From: Arbacia lixula
Taxonomy: Eukaryota > Echinodermata > Echinoidea > Arbacioida > Arbaciidae
Reading direction: 5' to 3'
NCBI GenBank assembly: GCA_963669155.1
Contig: OZ022581.1
Location: 6,525,061 to 6,589,060 of the forward strand
DNA length: 64,000 nt
In this document: positions 50,401 through 58,134 of the stretch, in pieces
Numbering within the stretch: position 1 is the first letter of the stretch
Layout: every line of letters starts with the position of its first letter
Notes under the pieces: model-generated
The model's input: only the letters and a program-made list of their open reading frames with translations
What the model was told of the DNA's origin: nothing
Databases searched by the model: none
Made by a program: the position numbers and the translations under genes

Positions 50401-50560
50401 AGGCATTCAAGTAGCCGGAATAGTGGCGGAACATCGGCTGTGTTTTCAGGCCCGGCAAATCGGTCACCAAATCGGGCTCGTATGCCGCAAAGGTTACACT
50501 AATTACCACCGCTGTTATCCAGCAAAATAAATGGACTTCACTATTACTCTTTACCGCCAT
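40014..50560 (-). CDS. CTSA: Lysosomal serine carboxypeptidase (cathepsin A / protective protein)
   Basis: S10-family serine carboxypeptidase, closest by eye to cathepsin A, the lysosomal enzyme that in vertebrates also protects beta-galactosidase and neuraminidase 1. Nine exons join in phase into 469 residues (human 480). Signal peptide about 1-26 (core [16 protein letters not shown]); oxyanion motif NGGPGCSS 80-87; nucleophile S175 in GESYGG; D394 in [11 protein letters not shown]446 in GAGHMVP. The triad is complete. N-glycosylation sequons NAS (52), NAT, NFT, NAT and NVT fit a secretory/lysosomal route. Residues around [12 protein letters not shown] match the region where human CTSA is cleaved into two chains. 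Three TCACGTGA boxes lie 167-239 bases before the ATG. Confidence 0.96.
40890..42121. mobile_element. TIR element, GGGCCCYGTATCACAAAG ends
   Basis: Left GGGCCCCGTATCACAAAGAG, right (complement) AGGGCCCTGTATCACAAAGA. About 1.23 kb with internal ATCGAT-rich blocks (CGATCGATATCGATCATATC, TCAATTGCAA). No transposase found. CTSA intron 8. Confidence 0.7.
42406..42704. mobile_element. MITE, same family as 3235-3565
   Basis: Left GGGCCATGTTTCATAAAGCT, right (complement) GGCCGTGTTTCATAAAGATA. Shares CACAAGAACAGGTCATCAGT and TTAGGATTGTAGGA with the 3235 copy. CTSA intron 8, against the donor of exon 8. Confidence 0.75.
42726..42871 (-). CDS. CTSA: CTSA exon 8 (residues 314-362)
   Basis: Acceptor GGCCTAAG, after a T-rich stretch. 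[43 protein letters not shown]. Donor GTGAGG. A MITE begins about 22 bases beyond the donor. Confidence 0.94.
42979..43020 (+). repeat. (AC)n microsatellite
   Basis: About 42 bases of uninterrupted AC, with AC-rich flanks to about 43052. CTSA intron 7, about 105 bases from exon 8. Confidence 0.95.
43660..43827 (-). CDS. CTSA: CTSA exon 7 (residues 258-313)
   Basis: Acceptor [29 protein letters not shown] then [11 protein letters not shown], as in human GLNIYNLYAPCAGG; ends PPQYYT. Donor GTAATG. Confidence 0.93.
44792..44876 (-). CDS. CTSA: CTSA exon 6 (residues 229-257)
   Basis: Acceptor [29 protein letters not shown]: the cysteine cluster of the family's cap region. Donor GTAAGG. Confidence 0.94.
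45188..45643. mobile_element. MITE, CCCCGTTCATATA ends
   Basis: Left CCCCGTTCATATACACCGCC, right (complement) CCCCGTTCATATACCATATA. About 456 bases, rich in GCGGTATTTGC and TTGCGGC words. It reads open over 162 codons on the minus strand, but that frame resembles no family and starts and ends inside the element. CTSA intron 5. Confidence 0.75.
46199..46290 (-). CDS. CTSA: CTSA exon 5 (residues 199-229)
   Basis: Acceptor [30 protein letters not shown] then [10 protein letters not shown], matching human AVGNGLSSYEQND. Donor GTAAGT. Confidence 0.96.
46545..46703 (-). CDS. CTSA: CTSA exon 4 (residues 146-198)
   Basis: Acceptor [28 protein letters not shown] with nucleophile S175, then [13 protein letters not shown]. 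Donor GTAGGA. Confidence 0.96.
46950..47068 (+). mobile_element. LINE endonuclease fragment
   Basis: Plus strand: [15 protein letters not shown]-like sequence followed by [12 protein letters not shown], the GDFN motif of APE-type LINE endonucleases. About 120 bases only; CTSA intron 3, antisense to the gene. Confidence 0.65.
47080..47125 (-). mobile_element. Solo end of the 12123-type pogo-like MITE
   Basis: In complement: CTGACCGCCGTATAAGACGC then AGGGTTTTTCCCTTGAAA, as at the left end of the 12123 copy. The rest of the element is absent. CTSA intron 3. Confidence 0.65.
47173..47310 (-). CDS. CTSA: CTSA exon 3 (residues 100-145)
   Basis: Acceptor [30 protein letters not shown] and [14 protein letters not shown]. 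Donor GTTCAA is weak at position +5 but phase and homology are clear. A (CT)n tract lies about 85 bases upstream on the gene strand. Confidence 0.95.
47394..47472 (+). repeat. (AG)n microsatellite
   Basis: AG repeats with AAAG interruptions. On the CTSA strand it is a (CT)n polypyrimidine tract upstream of exon 3. Confidence 0.95.
48142..48253 (-). CDS. CTSA: CTSA exon 2 (residues 62-99)
   Basis: Acceptor [29 protein letters not shown] then [17 protein letters not shown]: substrate-binding and oxyanion motif. Donor GTAAGT. Confidence 0.96.
48642..49545. mobile_element. Composite inverted-repeat element
   Basis: Two blocks recur in inverted orientation: block A (CTAGACAGAAATAACCGTC to GGACATTATACCCC) at 48645-48710 and complemented at 49386-49450; block B (ATCAGTCTCTGTAGGACGTT to GGATCCGCTGAGATTGCATC) at 48749-48800 and complemented at 49455-49540. 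Other partial copies lie at 31825-31890 (B) and 60935-61035 (A). No coding capacity. CTSA intron 1. Confidence 0.7.
49640..49750 (+). repeat. Short direct repeat
   Basis: ACAGAGCACCCTTAATAAC and TTGTTCTTGCGGCAAGAGTG are echoed by ACAGAACACCCTTTATCTG and TTCTTGCGGCGAGAGTCC about 48 bases on. CTSA intron 1. Confidence 0.6.
50376..50560 (-). CDS. CTSA: CTSA exon 1 (residues 1-62)
   Basis: ATG in a good context (ACAATGG). Signal peptide, then [20 protein letters not shown] and [12 protein letters not shown], matching human LPGLAKQPSFRQYSGYL. Donor GTGAGT splits W62. Confidence 0.95.
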
Positions 50561-50726
50561 TGTAACAGACTGCTCATTGAACTTAAAATGAAGTCAACAA
50601 CGCGTTTATCCTCTCGATCTTCCCGGCAAATGTCCGAGACTCCGACTCTGAGATCGAGAATGCGATGAAAGGTAGACCCTCACAAACAAGTCATGTGAAT
50701 TTGGTGGGTTGCGGAGGCCACAGTCA

Positions 50727-50800
50727 TCACGTGATTAGTTGTTACGCTCGCAAGTTTCGCTCACGTGATGGGTCAGGAAAACAAAGTTGACTCACGTGAC
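50727..50800 (-). promoter_or_regulatory. Three TCACGTGA boxes upstream of CTSA (CLEAR-like)
   Basis: Sites at 50727-50734, 50761-50768 and 50792-50799, that is 167 to 239 bases before the CTSA ATG. The third reads CTCACGTGAC, close to the CLEAR consensus GTCACGTGAC bound by TFEB/MITF-type bHLH-zip factors in vertebrate lysosomal genes. A TCATGTGA variant lies at 50691-50698. That TFEB acts here is inference from family knowledge. Confidence 0.7.
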
Positions 50801-51746
50801 ATATCTGCCTGAGCATTTTCGATTAGCAACCACTGAACTAGAAAGAACCTCACGCGTACCGTACCTACCTCCTGGAACTCAGTTTTAGAACAAACCGAAT
50901 GAAATATAGCCCAATTCCATTGCTGGTGCGCCTGTGCAACTCAAACTAAAATAAGTTATTGCATAGTACGCTATACCCACTTGGAGTAAAATAACTTTTA
51001 GACTATGTCACCAAAACAGGCAATCTCTGACTCTGTAATCACTTAATTGCTACCACTTTCTCAGAGTCAGACCAAATTAATTTTTGTCCTTCCATCAGAT
51101 TGTACAATTTATAACGTATACTTAAATAACAAAAATAACACATGTATATCTAATTCTAAAATGACTGATATAGTGCTTGGAACATTGCTTTTTTGTGATA
51201 AGAAGTTATGTAGGTAGTCATCTGAGAAACGGGGTAAAAGAATTGTGGCAGTTCATTTGATTGTTCTGTTTACCTATTCTAATATATTAAAGTTTACCCT
51301 TTAATCTTGAAATAATGATTTCTGTACAAAATCGTGCACATAATGTGTAGTATTTTCTTTTGTACATTTCTTAGGATAGTAATAGTGGGATGAATGCAAT
51401 TTAAAGGATAAAATAATTATGGCAGTTTATTTGATTGTTCTGTTCACCCTTTCCAATAATTTACCCTTTAATCTTTAAATAATGATTCTATACGAAATCA
51501 AGCTAGCTTGCATAATTTGTAGGGTTTTTTGTTTCTTTTGTTAATTTCTTAGCTATAGTGGGATGAATGCAGATAAAATTGCATTCTTACCACCTATAGT
51601 AAATACATATTAGTAAATTCCATTCTAATGTTTATAGATAATTATATAATCCTATTTTAATGTTCATGTATAATCATGTACAGTATTGTAAAGTCACATA
51701 TGTTAAGCTGAATTATGTAGCTTATCCAGCCCAGGTCGAAATTCCC
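50801..51746. other. Unassigned CTSA 5' flank
   Basis: AT-rich. Related phrases (TTTATTTGATTGTTCTGTT, TTTAATCTTTAAATAATGAT) at about 51250 and 51425 show an old direct duplication of about 170 bases. No gene seen. Confidence 0.35.
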
Positions 51747-52735
51747 ATAGAAACCAGTAGAGAGCATCTACTGCTTCTACTCTTTTTTCATAAACCAGTA
51801 GAGTCTACTGGTCTGAAGAGGAACTTCAAAATCAAACCAGTAGAAACCAGTAGAAAAGGTAGTCTAATGGTATTGAAAACCAGCAGAAACCAGTGAGATC
51901 TAATGGTTTGAAAAGGAGTGTGAAAAATACAGTCAAACCAGTAGAAACCAGTGAATTCTACTGGTATTGGAGACCAGTAGAAACCAATAGAAACCAGTGA
52001 GACCTAATGGTTTGAAAAGGAGTGAGAAAAAATACAAAGTCAAACCAGTAGAAACCAACAGAAACCAGTGAGATCTAATGGTTTGAAAAGGAGTGTGAAA
52101 AATGCAAAGTCAAACCAGTAGAAACCATTAGAGTCCAGTGAATTCTACTGGTATTGGAGATCAGTAGAAACCAATAGAAACCAGTGAGATATAATGTTTT
52201 GAAAAGGAATGTGAAAAATACAAAGTCAAACCAGTAGAAACCAATAGAAACCAGTGAGATCTTATGGTTTGGAAAGGAGTGTAAATACAGAGTCAAACCA
52301 GTAGAAACCATTAGAGACCAGTGAATTCTGCTGGTAATTAGGATAGGTATACGATAGGATAGGAATAAGGATAGGATTAGGTTAAAACAATAAGGAAATA
52401 TACCATTATCCGGATTATCCTAAACTAAATTCAAATCATTATTACATGTACATCAATATTTTGATTCCTATTGGTCTCATAACGGTTCCAGTAGGTATTC
52501 TATTGGTTTCTACTGGTATTCTAATGGATCCAGGAGAAATTCCTATTGGTTTCTACTGGCACTCTGCTGGTACATGTATTTTACTAATGGTTTCTACTGG
52601 AAATCATTTCTCTTTCCATATTCAAACCAGTAGAAAAAAAAATCCAGTAGAAACCAGTAGGAATCTCTGTTGGATCCAGTAGAGATTCTTACTGGTTTCT
52701 ACTGGTATTGTACTGGTCTTCTATTGGTCTTCTAT
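51747..52735. repeat. Fold-back array of AAACCAGTAG motifs
   Basis: 51747-52335 holds dozens of AAACCAGTAG-type decamers on plus, in higher-order units of about 70-115 bases carrying GGTTTGAAAAGGAGTGTGAA. After a spacer with GGATAGG words, 52470-52735 carries the same decamer in complement (CTACTGGTTT). A smaller version with both orientations lies at 53430-53512. Confidence 0.85.
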
Positions 52736-52740
52736 TGGAC

Positions 52741-53020
52741 CCAGCATGAGCGGAAATCCGGGGACGTTTTTCTGACAAATTCTGACATGGGCGGAAATCC
52801 GGGGGGGGGGGGGGGGGGGGGGGGGGGATTTCCGCCCATGTCAGAATTTGTCAGAAAAACGTCATAACCCCCCCCCTCCATTTTGAATGGGGGGGACACA
52901 ATATCAAATGTCCCCCCCCCCCACTGTTATCGGTCGTGTACCCCCACGAGACTGAGCGGATTGGCGGATTAATGTTTTTTTTCGAAAAACGTCATAACCC
53001 CCCCCCCCTTTATTCACAGA
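52741..53020. mobile_element. Palindromic G-rich repeat with G27 core
   Basis: GACGTTTTTCTGACAAATTC, CATGGGCGGAAATCC, 27 G (52801-52827), then GGATTTCCGCCCATG and GAATTTGTCAGAAAAACGTC: arms of about 45 bases around a pure G tract. It continues with GGGACACAATATCAAATG and GCGGATTGGCGGATTAA, shared with 31935-32140. Confidence 0.78.
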
Positions 53021-53429
53021 CAATGTAGGAGAGTTGAAAATAAGCATCTCTATACTCTCTGACACAAACTATCGTATGTACATTTCAGATTGAAGAAATT
53101 GTGCTAAGTAGCAAAAATATGAGTAGTAATATTTGAGCTTATAACTGTGTTGAAGAATGTACTACTTGTTTTAAAAAGTGCATATGAATGATTACATTAA
53201 TAAATGTGACAAAAATTACCATTGCACCTGTCTAAGCATATGTCATAGAAATAATTTTCCCCCAAAACATCTATTTGCTCAAATCATTTTTTTAATTAAA
53301 CTGATCTTGAAAAATTGAACTCAAAATGAAATTGCACATGGTTTAACAATTTGATCCATGTCCTCGTTCTGGTGCCGGTAACATTGTACTTTAGAAGATT
53401 AATACATTAAAACATTACTCTCCCATGGC

Positions 53430-53512
53430 GAAAAACAGTAGAAACCAGTAGAGAAAAACCATTAGAATTTCTACTGGTTTCTACTGGAAATTTTCCACTG
53501 GTTTGAATATGG
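53430..53512. repeat. Short fold-back of the CCAGTAG motif
   Basis: AGTAGAAACCAGTAGAGAAA on the left, TTTCTACTGGTTTCTACTGG on the right; a satellite of the array at 51747-52735. Confidence 0.75.
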
Positions 53513-54165
53513 AAAGTGTATTAAGTCTTTATCACCTTCGGTTGAAATTGGATCATTATCTTTTGAAATATCTTGAGTAAATATCCCATTTTGAGAATTC
53601 GTGATGATGTGGGTAACATTTTGATCATTGCCCGTTAACCTCTCATGGTTTTGACCTACAAAGTCATAAGTTTACCTCCGAAGTCTATTGATTGTTTTTT
53701 TTTTCTACATGTACCATGTTTGGTTGAAATGGAATCATTGGTTTTCTATTAATTGTGAAAAGGATACACTTTTGGCAGAGTTCATTTACCTTTGACCTTA
53801 GTTTTTATTTCATCCCAATTTTACACAGTTCATTGGTTTTAGTCATTACATACATGTAGAAAGTTTGAACCAAATTCATTTGACAGTTCTCAAGATATTG
53901 CATAAACAGTGTCAGGATGGACATTTTGGGCAATTTTTGCAACATTCATTGACCTTTGAACTTTGACCTCAATCTGATTTGACCCCAACTTTGAAGAGTT
54001 CATTGAAGAGATGAATTACATTCAGGTATCAAGTTTGGAGCAAATCAGTTCAACAGTTTTCAAGATATTCAAGACACATGTATTGCGTAAATGGATTTGG
54101 GACGGACGGACGGACAACCCGAAAACATAATGCACCTGGGCACTTCGTGGCAAAGGCATAAAAAT
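53513..54165. repeat. TTTGACCT-type interspersed repeat
   Basis: Contains TGACCTTTGAACTTTGACC, AGATATTCAAGACAC, GGACGGACGGACGGACAACC and AACATAATGC, a combination I know as a widespread dispersed repeat in marine invertebrates. Non-coding; boundaries uncertain. Confidence 0.5.
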
Positions 54166-55084
54166 ACAGTACTGCGTCATATTTATTGAAAATTCATATG
54201 TGATATGACATGATTACTCTTCATCCATGGCGAAAGGTTAAACATGTACCATTTTCTATGGAAAAATAAGGGAGATATGCAACAATGAATTTTCTGAGTT
54301 TCCATCTCTCCGTTTTGGCTGGGACAACTTTGACCAAAATTTTTTTCAAAATGCAACCCCCATACTGAGCATTGAGCAAAAATTCCATATGCTCCCCTGG
54401 GGCTGCATGACATACCAATTCTTCTAATAAGCAAGACTTTGAAGGATGAATTGTCATGAATGTATCTTTAGCCAACAATCACCTCAATGAAATGCAGTGA
54501 CATTATAAAATTCAAATCATATTGCCTGATATACGAAGTTTCTCCTGGTTTTGTTATGCTAATGTATTTATTGATGTTGAAAATGCTTTTTTGTCAAGAT
54601 TTTATAGTACATGTACTTTAAATATACTTTTTTTTTGTTCAAAGGAGATTTACTGAATTCTGAGAAAATTGTAAACAAGAAGTTTTCACTCCAATTTTGA
54701 TATACATGGAATTTCATTCACATCCTTGTGAATAAACACAAAAATGCAAGCATTCTTTTGAGACATTAAACATGATTTATTTGTAATTCCATTCTTCATA
54801 GACAAAAAAAGCATTGTATCTACTACATGTACTCACAATGCATCACATAATATTTCTTCATATACGTGTATATACATCAAACAATCTGCACAGTAGTAGT
54901 TTCAATATTAGTGTTGTGTTACTTCAAATTTGTGACAGCTCAACAGTGCTTTTCTGCAACTTTGTTCAATATCATAACTACATGTACTTGCAGAAAGGTG
55001 CTGCTTACATGTTTCTTTTGCACAACTTCAGTGATAAACTGAATTTACTTGCTAAAATTCACTTAAATATCTTACAGCACAGCT
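54166..55084. other. Unassigned sequence
   Basis: No recognised gene. A minus-strand open frame of 85 codons at 54221-54478 has no family features and lacks splice support. Confidence 0.3.
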
Positions 55085-55260
55085 GAAAATGTGGGAAGCG
55101 CTCGTTATTCCGAAGGTTCGTTATTTTGAATGTTACGCGACAAATGTTCGGATTAACGAACCCCTTTTCATTTCGGACTAACGATCGAACATCGAGGTAT
55201 AGGCAATTTACGTGTTTCGGAATTACGAACCTTCGAAATATCAAATTGTAACTGTAACAC
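55085..55260. mobile_element. GTTCGTTATTCCGAA-type hairpin repeat
   Basis: CGTTATTCCGAAGGTTCGTT and, further on, CGGAATTACGAACCTTCGAA pair to a hairpin; GACAAATGTTCGGATTAACG lies between. The same family appears in complement at 56640-56735. Confidence 0.7.
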
Positions 55261-56372
55261 TTCCAACGTCTCCGTTGAAGACAAATGAAGCAGCGGGGAG
55301 GCTCTGTTTTTATACCTGGCCACGCGCCTGCTAGCATGACTGCGTGTATAACAATGAATGATCATTGAATGCTATCTTCATGCACGGCCGATCGTACACG
55401 TGCGGTGTCACATGTGTGTAGAGGCTCTATAGTTTGCCATGTTTGTGCGTGACTGTGTTGATGGTTGGGCGTGGGGGCGTGCAGTACCGCACGCACGTAA
55501 TGTGGACTTGTGCATGTATGGCCGTGTGGATTCTTGCACGGTGTGTGTGATAAATTTTTAACGGCGCGAGGAAAATTGCTTGTACTGTTGTTGCATTGGC
55601 TCGCTGGGCGGCGTGGCTGAGGGGAGTGCTCGTAATAATGGGGTCAATTTCCTTTCTTTTTCTTTCTTCTTGGACTAAGGAATTTGCCTCACTATAGCAG
55701 AAATCTCCTTATATGACAACAGAATACGAGGAGGCTTATGGAAGAAAAATCTGGACCCAAGAAATGTCCTCGTAATAACAGGGTTCTCGCTATACCCGTG
55801 CTCATTACAACAGGATTTGCCTGTATAAACACACATGAAGCTTTACCATTGGTATCTTTTAAAAACAAATGAACTATTAAATATCTTGGAAACACTGTTG
55901 TAGCCTTGCCTTCTGATCAGAATGTTCACATATCTTCCCAAGTGGTCGGCTCGATTCGCACATCACTTGAATTGCCCATGAATGCTGGCTAAGCAGTACT
56001 TAAATAATGAAAGTTGTTAAGATGATAGGGAAATCACCTAAGAGGGCATCACAGGTTACTCCGGGTTCTAGGTACACCAAGAACAATCTGGACACTAGCA
56101 GGGGGAATCAACCATTCCAAATTATTGCATTTACTCTGCATCAAACAAAATGCTGCCTTGTAGTATATCAGCGCTCTACCAATTCAGACAGTAGCACATT
56201 CAGATGTAAAAGTCAGAGTCACATCATCATCCTTATCCTCCAGCGTTTAAGACGGATTTGGTTGTCAGGAAGCACTTTTCCCACAGGAATAATGAAAGTG
56301 GCAATGAGGAGTCAAAAAGTAAAAGTCGTTGAACAATCCCTCATTTCTCAAGCAGTGAGGTGGGTATCCAGG
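55261..56372. other. MRPL52 3' flank
   Basis: 55380-55640 is GC-richer (GCACGTGTACG-type words). 56230-56372 probably includes the MRPL52 3' untranslated region. No other gene seen. Confidence 0.35.
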
Positions 56373-56546
56373 TCAAGACGAAGCTGGCTGCCTCTTGTCT
56401 ATGTAACCCTCCTTCCTCCAGAAGCTTCCCTTGGGTTTAAGTCTCCTCTCTGCCCTCCTCTCCTTGGCCTGCAGCTCCGCCTCCTTCTTCTCCCTATGAG
56501 TCACCTTGGCCTGCAGCATCTCCTGGGCCAGTAGGTCAATGCGCTC
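56373..56546 (-). CDS. MRPL52: MRPL52 exon 4, terminal (residues 79-135)
   Basis: Acceptor [30 protein letters not shown], helical and charged, then [19 protein letters not shown] and stop. Confidence 0.93.
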   Translation of the reverse strand, partial: ERIDLLAQEMLQAKVTHREKKEAELQAKERRAERRLKPKGSFWRKEGYIDKRQPASS

Positions 56547-58102
56547 CTGGGGAAGGCGGAGAATCATACTAATATTACAATGACAGTAATAACAACAATC
56601 TTTATAACACGAAGAAGAAAAACAATATATTTCAACAAAAATGAAAAAGGGTTCGTTAATCCGAGCATTTGTCGCTTAACGTTCGGAAAAACAAACTTTC
56701 AGAATAACAAATGCTTCCCAAACAAAGAATGGTATGAAGAAAAAAATAAAGGAATACAAAAGAGCAAGGAAAGGAAGCTTCAAAATGGACAAAGAATATA
56801 ATTACATAGGACTTAATATGAGAGAAAGACTGCAGGAATAAAAAGTTATTATACAAAGAGTGTGGAAAAGGAAGCTGGGAGGTAAGACAAAGTGTAAAGG
56901 ACAACTCATTATCTTGAAAGAGCAAGTCTTAGAGTCCTTACTGAGCTTTGATAGAAGTTGATACCCTTATGGTATGGAAAATATGAAGGACTAAAAAGGG
57001 GTCTTTTTTTCTTCTTTTTTTTAAATGGCGTATAGATCACCACGCTTGAGCCATTTAGAAAAAAGGTTTCATGCATAACTTCAGATGCTGACTACGTAAT
57101 ATTTCCAGAAAGTTTGGAGGAGATCAGGAAAGGATAGAAAATGGATGGACAAATATCAGATAGAACACTTAGAAGGGGGCTTGACCTCAACACAGGTTTA
57201 AATAACAAAATATAACTAAAATTTTTTATTGCATGCTGTGTATTAACCTCGTAATTTATACTTCTCATTATCATTCAGTATTGAAATTCCAATCTCTGTC
57301 TTTGTATTTTCGTGTGGTTCTGTGCTGCAGCTTTGATCATGTTTTATAAAAAAAATAACCCTTTCAATTATAGTTTTGTCTCCTAAATCTTTCATTTCAG
57401 ATCCCAGGTTTTTTTTTCAAATATTTTTTCAAAACTTTTAACCCCTAGATGACCTTTGACCCCATCAGCCTCATGAAGAGACACATGTGGTATTACCCAA
57501 GGATCATTTGTACCAAGTGTAATCACACTTGGGGCAGAAATAAAGATATGAGAGCAAGTCAAACAGAACCTTGGAGAAAATAATGCACACAGCCTCATAT
57601 CATTTGACGTTTTGACCCCTAGATGACCTTTGACCCCATTATCCTCATGACGACACATGTGGTATTACCCAAGGATCATTTGTACCAAGTTTGATCACAG
57701 TTGATGCAGATATAACGAAATGGGAGCAAGTTAAACAAAAACTTAAACATTTTGTAACAGACTAACAGGAAAAGTGATCACTAGGTCTCTACCGAACTTC
57801 GTTCAGGCGAGACAGAAATGAAATTGAAATGAATTGAATGATGGTGATCATGATGATGATGATAATGATGGTGGTAATTGTAATAATGGCGATGATAATG
57901 ATGCTAGTTGTGGTGAAAGTGGTGATACTGAAGAGCGTCTACAGGCCACTTACTGCCAGCAGCCTCTGCTCCTCCTTCCTCCTGAGCTGGTTGGGTTGAG
58001 GAGGTGCGGGTCTGCCATCTGAGCAAGGATGGAGAGGGCAATTTCAACATTTTCATGGGGAAATTACACAATGCACTATGCTTCTGGGATTTCTTTTTTT
58101 CC

Positions 58103-58134
<32 letters not shown>

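Noticed and set aside
54221-54478. 85-codon minus-strand open frame
   Set aside because: No splice support, motif or second copy; isolated frame of this length is expected by chance.
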